Part shown: positions 50,501 through 58,539 of the stretch, in pieces | Layout of the letters: each line of letters begins with the position of its first letter | Position numbering within the stretch: the stretch's first letter is position 1 | Assembly (NCBI RefSeq): GCF_009755265.1 | Contig: NZ_WPOO01000004.1 | Coordinates: forward strand, 62,001-126,000 | DNA: 64,000 bases | Direction of reading: 5' to 3' | From: Adlercreutzia rubneri | GTDB lineage: Bacteria > Actinomycetota > Coriobacteriia > Coriobacteriales > Eggerthellaceae | Position numbers and translations under genes: made by a program | Notes under the pieces: generated by a model | Seen by the model: the letters and a program-made list of their open reading frames with translations, nothing else | Told to the model about the DNA's origin: nothing | Databases searched by the model: none

Positions 50501-51092
50501 TCTCGTCGGTCATGATGCCTGCCCAGTGGCGCGGGCCCTTGCAGACCTGGTAGGCCAAGTGCGCGTTCGGCGTACCGAACAGCTGCTTCATGCCCTGGTA
50601 GGGGCCAAGCGACCACACGCGCGAGGTGCCGCACATAACGAAGATGGACTGTCCGCCGTACTTATCGACGACCTCGCCCAGGCCCTGGCCCGACAGCTCG
50701 AAGGCCTCGTCCAGGGTGATGCGCACCCAACCGGGATCATCGGAGCCCTTGGGGTTCGTGCGCTTCACGGGGTAACGCAGACGATCGGGGTGATAGGCCG
50801 CATGCATGGACGACTGCGACTTCGCGCAGCAATGGCCGCGGCTTTGGGGTGCCGATTCGTCGCCTTCGACCTTGATGGCCTTGCCGTCCTGCACCGTCAC
50901 CCAGACGCCGCACTCCACCTTGCCGCAAGCACGGCAGCACGTGCGCACGTGCTTCAGCTCGCCAGCGGTAGCGTCGGCATCTTCGGCGAGAGCTCGCATG
51001 GGCGCGACCGCCGAGGAACTTACTGCTGCAGCCGCACCGGTGATAGCCATCGTCTTCATGAAGTTGCGACGCGACATGGTTAGCTGTGCCAT
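47574..51092 (-). CDS. Large molybdopterin oxidoreductase, DMSO-reductase family
   Basis: The catalytic subunit, 1172 residues, exported by Tat: SRRNFMKTMAITGAAAA at residues 7-23. A 4Fe-4S motif follows (CRACGKVEC at 53-61 and a fourth Cys at 88/89), then the bis-MGD domains (VDPRVTPLSKEADIWLPLRP; CVTGNSDEPAGNRG; PKDAERLGLKQGDWVWIETP). It is longer than standard DmsA (~800). In Eggerthellaceae, enzymes of this size beside a membrane LuxR gene include catechol dehydroxylases and other substrate-specific reductases; the substrate here cannot be read from sequence. GGTGGGGA precedes the ATG. Forms an operon with the dmsB- and dmsC-like genes. Confidence 0.92.
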   Translation of the reverse strand: MAQLTMSRRNFMKTMAITGAAAAVSSSAVAPMRALAEDADATAGELKHVRTCCRACGKVECGVWVTVQDGKAIKVEGDESAPQSRGHCCAKSQSSMHAAYHPDRLRYPVKRTNPKGSDDPGWVRITLDEAFELSGQGLGEVVDKYGGQSIFVMCGTSRVWSLGPYQGMKQLFGTPNAHLAYQVCKGPRHWAGIMTDEMGSPWMEVEAEPKVYLQWGTAVEYSNYDTTNRTISDVAPHATAHICVDPRVTPLSKEADIWLPLRPGTDGALALGWFNWIIENEAYDDTMVRRWSNATFLFCDDKPWKTEGWLVEGNGGIDMRTKLITEADIIEGGKYQRFMVWDENNNRLTYWDAEEGKWEGEMHKIPTTGSFIEHPLEGLVAPGWLPDPSVWCDPADAKFDAYWDEGNEKGKVTNPAGLPKKPALFPGEVAVTLKDGKTYQCRTVWDGFHDLTSQYTWDKVEEITGVPGEKAEEAVKVWTTRVDPRHGNGGIHFQLATDQNGNSIQNCRVLQMLSCVTGNSDEPAGNRGSCKSQFDGNPGRSNMQKAAPWGDAAKVWPGRDYSLEEVAKHMQDFVQYLIDEDSPLAERYGNKVPTDEEAIVIAKRMGGAMLPSQGWPNPTTIFMRQAGQVDADRFPLNRFWARWADANCIWDACLQDPDWSLAMENENKEVGYNVKETLYALHGGVCQSGDIMNMGNIARAWDATTQLDFFVDINLWFCPNNGNADIIFPCQHWMELDSTRVSQGSGGMFGCCCAAIEPPGETIYDPDWNVGMYKAMGVPWNTKDPDAAPAENLNYAPQCQTFIDKWTEQLGDDYDASGAPSYLWPDHDRVLKDNVDKWCTAEFPEGPTWAEAKQWFTDHGWMDCREWHPERWGTFRRHEMGWRRQQGGFNLFPLVDFHPGFMTASGLVEIWSLVCEAYICNMGEVPEGSDKWAHSDLPQFQGDDDRFPIYREPTDSPVVKPELYDAALVDQADDTYFMNHGYKDTLKAMPDNIFLMTTGSRQPTYFHSEHRQLPWCREVWPSPRIEMNPKDAERLGLKQGDWVWIETPWGKVREVLDLYYGISQGVVNANHAWWFPEFDTASHGFELVGINVVNDPYGQDTVGGCATMRSTPTIVYKATAENSPFGNPVPCDPNGVECIHDASDPRLREWVPTGKGVRARFEGEPEWDGSVM

Positions 51093-51467
51093 AAAATCCC
51101 CACCTCTCTCTTTCCTTTTCCTTTGCCGTTTCTCTCCTGCACCGAAATGGAGCGGCTTGTCCCCCGACTCGGCGGAAGGCTGGCGCTGTGCGTTGCGCCC
51201 GCTACCTCCGCGCCCTCGCCGGTTTCCCCGGGACGCTGACAGGACGGTGCCTTACGGCCGCCATTCTACGGAGGCGCGCATCGTCCCCCTTCATAGGAGG
51301 CTTATGATTTGGGACTATTATTCTGAGGGGAGAGGATCATATGAGCCGTTTTGATCTGCGGATTCTCTAAAACGGCCCGCATCCGCACGATTTTTCGCGC
51401 CGGCTGCTGACTCTGTGTTATCATCGCAGGACATAATTCTGCTGCGGACATACGGGGGAGCAGCTGC
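51093..51467. promoter_or_regulatory. Divergent control region of the molybdoenzyme and luxR genes
   Basis: About 375 bp between divergent units. It contains TTCATAGG at 51290-51297 and TATTATTCTG at 51316-51325, a pair also found at 54548-54582. Closer to luxR, TGTTATCATCG and CATAATTCTG (51416-51441) may be a second promoter. I see no gene here. Confidence 0.5.
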
Positions 51468-51560
51468 ATGGACGAAAGGCAAGGGGCCGCCATACCGGGC
51501 ACCTTGTTGCATGATGCGCTGGAACAGGGGAACTATGAAGCTGCCGTATATCAAAGTTGA
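51468..51560 (+). CDS. Possible 30-residue leader peptide of luxR
   Basis: ATG at 51468 with GGGGGAG seven bases upstream, a better site than that of luxR itself. The peptide begins MDERQGAAIPGTLLHDALEQ and ends at 51560, overlapping the proposed luxR ATG (51535) in another frame. Composition looks protein-like. It could be a translational coupler or leader; it could also be chance. Confidence 0.35.
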   Translation: MDERQGAAIPGTLLHDALEQGNYEAAVYQS

Positions 51561-53211
51561 AGTGGAATACCGCGAGGAGGAGACCGGGGCGCCCGGGAAA
51601 GTATCGCCGGCGCTTATCGTGGGATTCGGTCTGCACTGGGCCTGGGTCTATCTCTTCATGTTCAACGGGCAGTACATCCTCTTTCCCGAAGCGGATTCAA
51701 TGCAGCTGCTGCTTTCCGCCACCTCCGGCGTCTTCCACGCCGTGGCGTTGCTGCTGTACGCCGTGTTTCTGAAACAGGCCCGCCAACTCTTCGACACGCC
51801 GGCGCACATCCGCCGCAACCGTGCGATCGCGGCGTTTTTGGTGGCCTGCGCGACGCTTCTGTGCATGGCGGGGAACATGGTCTCGGTAGGGCCCTTGGCT
51901 GCCGCGCTCTTCGTGCTTGCCGGCGTGGCGAGCGGCGTGGGATCGGCCATGCTGCTCATGAGCTTCGGTGTCTCCTTCAGCGTGTGCGACCTGCCCACCA
52001 TTGCGCTGTGCGCGGCGCTTTCCATGGTGGTGAGCGCGCTGGCGTTCGCCCTCACCCTCGTCGTGAGCGCGGCTTTTGTGCCGGCCGGCGCCCTTCTATG
52101 TCTGGCTCTGCCATTCCTCGAGTTGCTCTGCCTGAACAAATGCTCCGCCGATCTGGTGGACAAGCTGGAGTTCTCGTTCATGACCATGCCCGTGCGCACC
52201 GCCTCCTTCGTAGGGCGCCTCGGTGTTCCCTCGGTCGTTTTCGGCGTGCTTCTGGGCATCCTACGCTGCTGCGCGCTCACCGGGCCTTTGCTGGACCTGC
52301 TTCTGGCCGCGGGCGGTGCGGAAAGCGCCTTCTCCTTCTCGGTGTTCGCGGCGAGCCTGTTCGCTTGCGCAGCCCTCATCATGGCCATGCTCACGCTGCG
52401 CAAGTCGCGCAACTTCGCCTTCCGCGTGCTCGTGCCCCTCATCGCCGTACTGCTCGTGACGCTGTGCACCCCCTATGGCGCCGACGGCACCTTCCGCTGC
52501 TTCGCCCTGTTCGGCTCCTACTTCATGCTGGAAGCGTGCCTGTGGGTCATGTACGCCGACATCGCCCAGAGCTACCGTGTGAGCGCCTTTACCACCTTCG
52601 GCTTCGGTCACGGCCTTCTGTCCGCCGGCTCCCTCGCCGGTTTTCTCATGCTGCAGCCAGGCGGTCTTTTGGAAGCGGCGTCGACCGAACCGATGATGCT
52701 GGCTTTGGTCGGGCTCATCGCGCTGACCCTCGGCGTTGCGACGCTGCCCAACGGCGCCGAGATGCGCAGCACGCTCATACGCGGTCGCCTCTGCCCTCTG
52801 CTGGACGACCAGACCGACTTGGAAGAGCTGATGGGCGGGGAAGTTGCCGCAAGCAAACCTTCCGTCGAAGAAGCCGTGGTGCCGATGCCATCTGATACGC
52901 CGGGAGCCGTCTCTTCTGCACCGGGCGATATTCCGGAGCCAGCCACTCCCGCCGTCCAAGAATCTCCCGAGCAGCGCGCCGGACGCTTCAAACGGAAGTG
53001 CGCCGCCGTGGCCGATACCTTTTTGCTGTCGCGCAAGGAAACCGAGGTGCTGTTCCTTTTGGCGAAGGGCCGCAATTCCGCCGCCATCCAGGAGGCTCTC
53101 TACATTTCCGCGGGCACGGCCAACACCCACATGCGTCACATCTACCGCAAGCTGGACGTCCACTCCCAGCACGAGCTCATCGATCTGGTGGAATCCATGG
53201 TGGTGGATTAG
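51535..53211 (+). CDS. LuxR-family regulator with 12-helix membrane domain
   Basis: A 558-residue regulator. Residues ~25-420 are about twelve membrane helices (starting ALIVGFGLHWAWVYLFMF). After an acidic/proline linker, a GerE helix-turn-helix ends the protein: LSRKETEVLFLLAKGRNSAA, YISAGTANTHMRHIYRKLDV. This architecture is greatly expanded in Eggerthellaceae, usually one per respiratory reductase cluster, and probably senses the enzyme's substrate. The ATG at 51535 has GGGGAA upstream; the frame is open to 51415. It ends four bases inside the convergent Fe-S gene. Confidence 0.9.
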   Translation: MKLPYIKVEVEYREEETGAPGKVSPALIVGFGLHWAWVYLFMFNGQYILFPEADSMQLLLSATSGVFHAVALLLYAVFLKQARQLFDTPAHIRRNRAIAAFLVACATLLCMAGNMVSVGPLAAALFVLAGVASGVGSAMLLMSFGVSFSVCDLPTIALCAALSMVVSALAFALTLVVSAAFVPAGALLCLALPFLELLCLNKCSADLVDKLEFSFMTMPVRTASFVGRLGVPSVVFGVLLGILRCCALTGPLLDLLLAAGGAESAFSFSVFAASLFACAALIMAMLTLRKSRNFAFRVLVPLIAVLLVTLCTPYGADGTFRCFALFGSYFMLEACLWVMYADIAQSYRVSAFTTFGFGHGLLSAGSLAGFLMLQPGGLLEAASTEPMMLALVGLIALTLGVATLPNGAEMRSTLIRGRLCPLLDDQTDLEELMGGEVAASKPSVEEAVVPMPSDTPGAVSSAPGDIPEPATPAVQESPEQRAGRFKRKCAAVADTFLLSRKETEVLFLLAKGRNSAAIQEALYISAGTANTHMRHIYRKLDVHSQHELIDLVESMVVD

Positions 53212-54422
53212 CGCTCGTAGACTTGGTCGGTTTTCATCATGGTTTGGGCTTTGTGCCAGATGGTGTGGGGGGTGTCGTGCTGCACGGCGCGGGGGCGCAT
53301 GACGTAGCGGTCGGTGACGCCGCCCAGGAGATCCACGGCGAAGACCTCCTCGGAGATTTCGATGGCGTGCTCGGGGCAGATGGCCTCGCAGCTGCGGCAT
53401 TTCACGCAGTCGCTCGGACGGTGCTCCACGCCGAAGGTGCCGTCGGCGTCGGTGAACTTCGCCAAAGCGCCGGTGGGGCAGAACACGGCGCACATCTGGC
53501 AGGAGGCGCACGCATCGGTGTCGATGACGACGTGACCCCACAGGCGCGTGTCCACCATGACGTCCTCCGGCTCGCCCAAGGCCGCCAGGCTGTCGAGCAA
53601 ACGCTCGCGACGGTCGGGGATAAAATGGGGCAGCGTACCGTCGTCCATCACTTTGAGATAGCGACCCACGTCGCGGGCATCGGCGACCGACGCGCCCTCG
53701 GCATCCGCGTTGCTGGCGTCACCCAGCGCCTCGGTCACCGCCGTTTCCGCTACGACTACCCCGGCACGGGCGGCCAGCGCGGCGCCTTCCGCGAGCACGG
53801 CGCGGCGCCCGCTGTCGTAGTCGGCGGCCCTCTTGGCCGAGGCCGGCAGCTTTCCCGAGAAGCGCACGGTCATGGGCGCGCCCCAAATTTCCAGCAGCTT
53901 CTCGGCGGTTTCCACCACCGCCTCGGCGCAGGCGCGACCCCGCCCGTGATCGCAGCGCTCGCAGTCGCCGTGGATGAGCACCACCTCTCGGGCGCCTTCC
54001 ACGGCAAGATCGGCCAGGAGGGACTCGTCCACGCGGCCAAGGCATTCCACACGCACGATCTTTTCTTCATCGTAGCGGCCGCGCGCCCGCTCCAAAAGCT
54101 CGCCGCAACCGAGATAGGCCGCGCCCTCGTTGGCCGCAAGCGATGCGCGGGCCGCCGCCGTGAGGGCCGCATCGCTCGGGTGGTGGGCCTCCAGGGCGCA
54201 GGTGGGGCACACCGTGGCGCAGGTGCCGCAGCCGATGCACTTCTCCGGCGACACGGTGAGCACCTCGCCGTCGTAGGAGATGCAGCCCGACGCGCAGGAC
54301 TCGGCGCAGCGCAGGCAGTCGGCGTGACGGTTGCGAACAAGCGCACACCGCTCCTGGTGCACGGTGATGTACGGGCTTTCCAGCTTCCCGATGAGTCCCA
54401 GCATGGTATCGATGCTCGCCAT
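53208..54422 (-). CDS. Multi-cluster 4Fe-4S protein, paralogue of 23164-24336
   Basis: A 404-residue protein with the same plan as the one beside mobBA: HADCLRCAESCASGCI and CIGCGTCATVCPTCA near the N-terminus, a central region with HGDCERCDHGRG, and CASCQMCAVFCPTGA plus CVKCRSCEAICPEHA near the C-terminus. One copy next to a Mo-cofactor gene and one next to a Mo-enzyme points to a role in delivering electrons to, or maturing, molybdoenzymes; this is inference. AAGGGGGA precedes the ATG. Divergent from the operon starting at 54643. Confidence 0.78.
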   Translation of the reverse strand: MASIDTMLGLIGKLESPYITVHQERCALVRNRHADCLRCAESCASGCISYDGEVLTVSPEKCIGCGTCATVCPTCALEAHHPSDAALTAAARASLAANEGAAYLGCGELLERARGRYDEEKIVRVECLGRVDESLLADLAVEGAREVVLIHGDCERCDHGRGRACAEAVVETAEKLLEIWGAPMTVRFSGKLPASAKRAADYDSGRRAVLAEGAALAARAGVVVAETAVTEALGDASNADAEGASVADARDVGRYLKVMDDGTLPHFIPDRRERLLDSLAALGEPEDVMVDTRLWGHVVIDTDACASCQMCAVFCPTGALAKFTDADGTFGVEHRPSDCVKCRSCEAICPEHAIEISEEVFAVDLLGGVTDRYVMRPRAVQHDTPHTIWHKAQTMMKTDQVYER

Positions 54423-54547
54423 GATTCCCCCTTGCGTCCTCTCTGCGTATCGACCGGAACCGCGACCCGCGGCCTTTGTCCCAGCCGCTGCGGAACAAAG
54501 GCCGCGGGGCGCAGCCCCCTTGGCGTTTTCGTCATCATAAAGGCCAT

Positions 54548-54582
54548 TTCATAGGCAAAATCATAGGAGCCATATTATTCTG
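54548..54582. promoter_or_regulatory. Shared promoter/operator motif, second copy
   Basis: TTCATAGG (54548-54555), 17 bp, then TATTATTCTG (54573-54582); the region also has CATAGGAGCC/GGCTATG symmetry. The matching pair upstream of luxR has an 18-bp gap. As a plus-strand promoter it would start the operon about 55 bases before its first ATG. Confidence 0.5.
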
Positions 54583-54642
54583 GCTATGAAAGCCCTCCTA
54601 AACTTCTCGGCGTATTGGGGAATCGAGAGAAAAGGAGGGAAC

Positions 54643-55515
54643 ATGGCACTGCTAAGACCGTCGCTGACGCTCGTGCTCGATTTGGATGAGCGCGTCGCCG
54701 CCGAGCAGACCATCCTCGAAATCAATCGGAGCTATGCCCACATCGGCACGCCCGTTATTCGCACCCATGCGTGTGAAAGCACGGAGGACGCCCCCGTGCG
54801 CAACACGGCGCGTCTCATCGTGAACATGGGCACCTACTCTTATCTTAACTCTGCCGACGAAGGCGCCGACGAGCGGTGGGAAACCATCGTGGGGCCTTGG
54901 ATCGGCAACATGCTGCGCAAGATCGGCAACAACATGAAGGTGTTTAACGATCGCCAGCGCAAGATCGGCTATCCGGAAGTGCACTTCGATACCTTGGATA
55001 TCGAACTGGGCGCCGGAGCCTTCACCGTCGCGGTGCGGCCCCAGGGCGCAGGCGCCGTCGACGAAGCCGTAGCCGAACGGGTCACCGCCGCTCGCAATCT
55101 GCGCAACGACGGCACCTTCGCCGAGGCCGTGCGCGTGGAGCTGCCTTGCGCCGAATCATGGAACGCTCAGCGCGACGCCGCCTGGGAGGCCTGGGCAGCC
55201 GAGCATCCGGAGGTTTTGGAAGAGCCCGACACCGACGAGGAGGCGCCGAGCGGCGGCGTTGCCGACGAGGCAGCCGAACCCGCGCCGGAGAAGACCCGCG
55301 AGGAACTTCTCGCCGAGGACGTCATCGCCAAGAGCTACGAAAACACCGCCGTGCCTCCCACCGACTCCGAGGCACTGCCGCGTCCCCAGCGCGAAGAGGA
55401 AGAAGAGGAGGAAGACCCCTTCGACTTCCCCGTCGATTACACCCTGTGGGCCGTCATCGGGGCCGATGGCGCAACACGCACCTACGATTCCGTCGCAGCG
55501 GCTTTCGTCGGCTAG
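54643..55515 (+). CDS. Hypothetical protein, first gene of molybdoenzyme accessory operon
   Basis: A 290-residue soluble protein I do not recognise. The N-terminal ~150 residues look folded (LVLDLDERVAAEQTILEINR, WIGNMLRKIGNNMKVFNDRQ), followed by an acidic, low-complexity region with a run of Glu (PQREEEEEEEDPFDFP) and a short C-terminal segment (YTLWAVIGADGATRTYDSV). No signal peptide, so cytoplasmic. AAGGAGG precedes the ATG at 54643. Operon context with TorD suggests a part in assembly or control of the molybdoenzyme. Confidence 0.7.
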   Translation: MALLRPSLTLVLDLDERVAAEQTILEINRSYAHIGTPVIRTHACESTEDAPVRNTARLIVNMGTYSYLNSADEGADERWETIVGPWIGNMLRKIGNNMKVFNDRQRKIGYPEVHFDTLDIELGAGAFTVAVRPQGAGAVDEAVAERVTAARNLRNDGTFAEAVRVELPCAESWNAQRDAAWEAWAAEHPEVLEEPDTDEEAPSGGVADEAAEPAPEKTREELLAEDVIAKSYENTAVPPTDSEALPRPQREEEEEEEDPFDFPVDYTLWAVIGADGATRTYDSVAAAFVG

Positions 55516-55526
55516 CGGAGATACCC

Positions 55527-56201
55527 ATGGCACCCGAGAACGCTTCCGCCAACTCGCCCGTCTCGCGCAACGACGCGTCCGCAGCGGCCCAGCAGCCCCA
55601 AGAGATGCGTGGCGTGCACGCCCTCGTGAAGTGGGAAAGCCCCGCCGATGAGGTGCGCGGCATTGCCGCAGGAGCCGCCGTGCTGCTGCGCGATCACGCC
55701 GTGCTGCCCCATCATATCGGCTTCTCCGTGCCGAACCGCACCTGGGCCGTACAGCTGGCCCAGGCCTGCAAGGTCATGGGCGTGCGCGCCTGCATCGCAG
55801 AGGCCGGCGAAGTACCGAGCGGTAGCGCCGCCGTCATCTTCGACTTCCGCGCCCCGAAGAGAAACGTCGAGTGGCTGTTCGTTGTCGGCTGCACTGAAGG
55901 CCTTATGCCCACGGCGGCGGCCACAGGCGACGACAAAGCGAGCCGGGCGGCCCAAGAGGAGCAGCGCGCCGCCTTCGCCCGCCTTGTCGCCGGCGATCGG
56001 CCCCATGTGGTGCTCTCCTATTTCGCTCAGGCGGACGTTGCCCTGGCCGATCAGATTCGCCTTCCCTACCGCCGCACGATCACCCGCGACGGTGTCTCCC
56101 TTGCCTGTCTGACTCCCACGCACTTCATCAGCGAGATGGGAGCGGCACGGCCGACCACCGTCGGCAGCCAGCGCTTTCTGCGCGATGCCGGCCTGAACTA
56201 G
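55527..56201 (+). CDS. Stand-alone UvrD-type C-terminal half
   Basis: A 224-residue protein resembling only the second RecA-like half of superfamily I helicases: ADEVRGIAAGAAVLLRDHAV then IGFSVPNRTWAVQLAQACKV fits the start of UvrD_C, EWLFVVGCTEGLMP fits the segment EFDxVFVVGLxEGxFP, and TPTHFISEMG near the end fits the usual PSRFLxE. There is no P-loop half and no obvious motif VI Arg, so it cannot be a helicase alone. GGAG lies upstream of the ATG at 55527. It sits between two unknown genes in an operon with TorD. A larger relative is at 59935-61926. Confidence 0.6.
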   Translation: MAPENASANSPVSRNDASAAAQQPQEMRGVHALVKWESPADEVRGIAAGAAVLLRDHAVLPHHIGFSVPNRTWAVQLAQACKVMGVRACIAEAGEVPSGSAAVIFDFRAPKRNVEWLFVVGCTEGLMPTAAATGDDKASRAAQEEQRAAFARLVAGDRPHVVLSYFAQADVALADQIRLPYRRTITRDGVSLACLTPTHFISEMGAARPTTVGSQRFLRDAGLN

Positions 56202-56213
56202 AAAGGAGCTCCC

Positions 56214-57134
56214 GTGAGCACACCGGATTTGTCCGCGTTCAACTTCAGCTTCGACCCGACCCTCGACACCTGGGCCGTCAGCGATGAGCCCGCCGAGCTG
56301 GACTCCTCCGAGATATTCCTGCCCAACGTGGAGGGACGCACGGAGTTTCTGCCCCCCGACCCCGATCGCGTGCCCGTCATCGAGAACTCGGTGCGCACCG
56401 ATGATCCGGCCTACGCCGCCCGCCCTGCCGACGAGCGCACCCACGAGCTTCTGTCCCAGATGCGCCCGCACCGCGCCACGCTGCTGGGCATCCTGGCCGC
56501 CTGCGAGGCGCCGATGGCAACCAGCGCCATGAAGGAAGCCGTCGAGCGCATCAGCGGCCGGAAGTTCTCCGTGTACACGCCTTCTAACTTCTGCACCATG
56601 CTGGAAGTGGCCGGCGGCCTTGCGCGCGTAACCGATGCCGGCGAGCCCTACACCGACGAGGTGCGCGCGCCCGAGCAAGTCGAGGTGGACGGCCGCACCT
56701 TCTGGCGCCCCACCACCCCGCCACCGGTGTACTGGCAGACCACCGAAGCGGGCGCCACGGTGCTCGCCGAGGACGACCCCGCCGCGCGCATCGAGCGCCT
56801 CTTCGCCAAGGAGCCCGAGTTCCTCCCCGTGTACAAGCGCATTCTGCTCATGGCCGACACCGAAGAGGGCACCGGCATGGGACTCATGTCCGTGGCCGTC
56901 GACACCGATCCGGCCATCGCCGAGAACCGTCGCTTCTACGTGCAGCATTTCGTGGAAAGCCTGGAGCGCGCCGGCGCCTTCGTTTGGGCCGACGGCGCCT
57001 GGCACGCCACCGATGCGGGCCGTGCGGCGCTGGCCGGCGCGCTGGCCAAGGTGGTCGACGACTACGAAGTGCCCGCCGTTGACGACGTGACGTGCGCCAA
57101 TGTACCCACCCTCACCGATGGCGTGAACTGGTAA
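56214..57134 (+). CDS. Hypothetical protein, possibly winged-helix
   Basis: A 306-residue acidic soluble protein with no family I can name. Residues ~75-130 (HELLSQMRPHRATLLGILAA, TSAMKEAVERISGRKFSVYT, FCTMLEVAGGLARVTDAGE) and the C-terminal third (RFYVQHFVESLERAGAFVW) read like two winged-helix-type modules with a helix and beta-wing. The GTG start at 56214 has AAAGGAG five bases upstream. Nine bases separate its stop from the torD-like gene. Function unknown; likely an assembly or regulatory factor. Confidence 0.65.
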   Translation: MSTPDLSAFNFSFDPTLDTWAVSDEPAELDSSEIFLPNVEGRTEFLPPDPDRVPVIENSVRTDDPAYAARPADERTHELLSQMRPHRATLLGILAACEAPMATSAMKEAVERISGRKFSVYTPSNFCTMLEVAGGLARVTDAGEPYTDEVRAPEQVEVDGRTFWRPTTPPPVYWQTTEAGATVLAEDDPAARIERLFAKEPEFLPVYKRILLMADTEEGTGMGLMSVAVDTDPAIAENRRFYVQHFVESLERAGAFVWADGAWHATDAGRAALAGALAKVVDDYEVPAVDDVTCANVPTLTDGVNW

Positions 57135-57143
57135 GGAGGAGCC

Positions 57144-57839
57144 ATGACTGAGGAAATTCTGGAAGAGACGGCTCTCGCGCCGTCCGAGCTGATCGAGCTG
57201 TTCAAGCACCGCAGTGCCACCTACGGGCTGCTGTCGCGCCTGTACGCCAAGGAAGTGGACGCCGAGCTACTCGACGAGCTGCACGACACGCTGTGGCCCA
57301 TCGAGACCGGCACCGACGCCGGCGATACGGGCAACCGCCTCATCACCACCTACCTCTCCGGCATTTGGGAGAACACGTTAACCGAGCTGGCCGCCGATTA
57401 CATGCGCACCTTCTTCGGCCACGGCTATTCGGGCCATGCGGCGGCCTATCCCTTCGAAAGCGTGTACTCCAGCGAGAAGCGCCTGCTCATGCAGAGCGCC
57501 CGCGACGAGGTGCTCGCGCTGTACCGTGCCGCTGGGCTTTCCAAGCAGGAGAGCTGGAAGGAGGGCGAGGATCACATTGCGCTGGAGCTGGAGTACCTGC
57601 AAATTCTCTCCGACCGCACCGCAGAAGCGCTCTGCAAGGGCGATACCGACACAGCAACGTCGTGGGTGCGCGCGCAGTACAACTTCCTCGACGTGCACCT
57701 GGACAGCTGGGCGCCGCTGCTCACCGCCGAGGTGAAGAAGTTCGCCAAGACCGATTTCTACCGGGGACTCGCCTTCCTCACGGAGGGCTTTCTAGAGACC
57801 GACCGCGAGGTACTGGAAGAGCTGCTCGCGGAGGACTAG
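57144..57839 (+). CDS. torD: TorD/DmsD-family molybdoenzyme chaperone
   Basis: A 231-residue all-helical cytoplasmic chaperone that holds apo-molybdoenzymes and their Tat signals until cofactor insertion. Family strings: LAADYMRTFFGHGYSGHAAA then YPFESVYSSEKRLLMQSARD, and the HVLPDH-type region replaced by EDHIALELEYLQIL. The last part FYRGLAFLTEGFL is also typical. AAGGAGGAG precedes the ATG. The likely client is the Tat-exported enzyme at 47574-51092, although the next gene also carries a Tat signal. Confidence 0.88.
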   Translation: MTEEILEETALAPSELIELFKHRSATYGLLSRLYAKEVDAELLDELHDTLWPIETGTDAGDTGNRLITTYLSGIWENTLTELAADYMRTFFGHGYSGHAAAYPFESVYSSEKRLLMQSARDEVLALYRAAGLSKQESWKEGEDHIALELEYLQILSDRTAEALCKGDTDTATSWVRAQYNFLDVHLDSWAPLLTAEVKKFAKTDFYRGLAFLTEGFLETDREVLEELLAED

Positions 57840-57891
57840 CGTTCGGGCCGGTCGCATCCGTCGCGTCGGCCCTCTAAGTAGAGGAGAAGAC

Positions 57892-58530
57892 ATGGGAGAC
57901 GAGAAGAAACGAGAAGGCGCGGGCATGTCCCGGCGCACCTTCGCCTTGGGCGTGGGAGGAGCCGGCGTGCTTCTGGCCATGGGCGGCTTGAAGCTGGTGC
58001 CCGCGGAGGCCCAGGTGCGGCCACCCGGAGGCCAGGACGAGAGCCGGCTTGTGGCGTCGTGCATTCGCTGCGAACGCTGCGTGGAAGCCTGCCCGCGCGG
58101 CGCGCTGCGTCCGGCCCACATCGAGGACGGCATCGTCTCCGTGCGTACTCCCACGACGAACTTCAACGACGGCTGGTGCGACTTCTGCGCCGATGAGAAC
58201 GACGGGGTTCCGCTGTGTGTGGCGGCCTGCCCCACCGAGGCGCTGGCGCTGCCCGCCGACGCGACCGCCGAAACCACCATCATCGGCAAGGCCGTGCTCA
58301 TTCGCGAATGGTGCCTGGCCTGGGACAAGAACAACGGCTGCCGGTTCTGCTACGACGCGTGCCCCTACGAGGCCATCGAGCTGGACGAGAACATGCGCCC
58401 GGTCGTCATACCCGACCACTGCAACGGGTGCGGTGCCTGCCAAAGCGTGTGCGTGTCCCAGAAAGAGGGCTCCTACACCACCGGCGCCACCTCGCGCGCC
58501 ATCATCGTCGTTCCCGAGAGCGAGGCCTAA
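57892..58530 (+). CDS. napG: NapG-like periplasmic ferredoxin, Tat-exported
   Basis: A 212-residue protein with a Tat signal (MSRRTFALGVGGAGVLLAMG at residues 12-31) and four 4Fe-4S motifs: CIRCERCVEACPRGA, CDFCADENDGVPLCVAACP, CRFCYDACPYEA, CNGCGACQSVCVSQK. NapG with NapH forms a quinol dehydrogenase feeding periplasmic reductases. GAGGAG lies upstream. Ten bases from the napH-like gene. No napA, B or C is present, so the partner is probably the molybdoenzyme or another reductase. Confidence 0.88.
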   Translation: MGDEKKREGAGMSRRTFALGVGGAGVLLAMGGLKLVPAEAQVRPPGGQDESRLVASCIRCERCVEACPRGALRPAHIEDGIVSVRTPTTNFNDGWCDFCADENDGVPLCVAACPTEALALPADATAETTIIGKAVLIREWCLAWDKNNGCRFCYDACPYEAIELDENMRPVVIPDHCNGCGACQSVCVSQKEGSYTTGATSRAIIVVPESEA

Positions 58531-58539
58531 GGAGTCGTC

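Noticed and set aside
48897..51083. 728-codon plus-strand frame opposite the molybdoenzyme gene
   Set aside because: Shadow frame of a strongly recognised gene; His/Val/Gly/Arg-rich with no domain.
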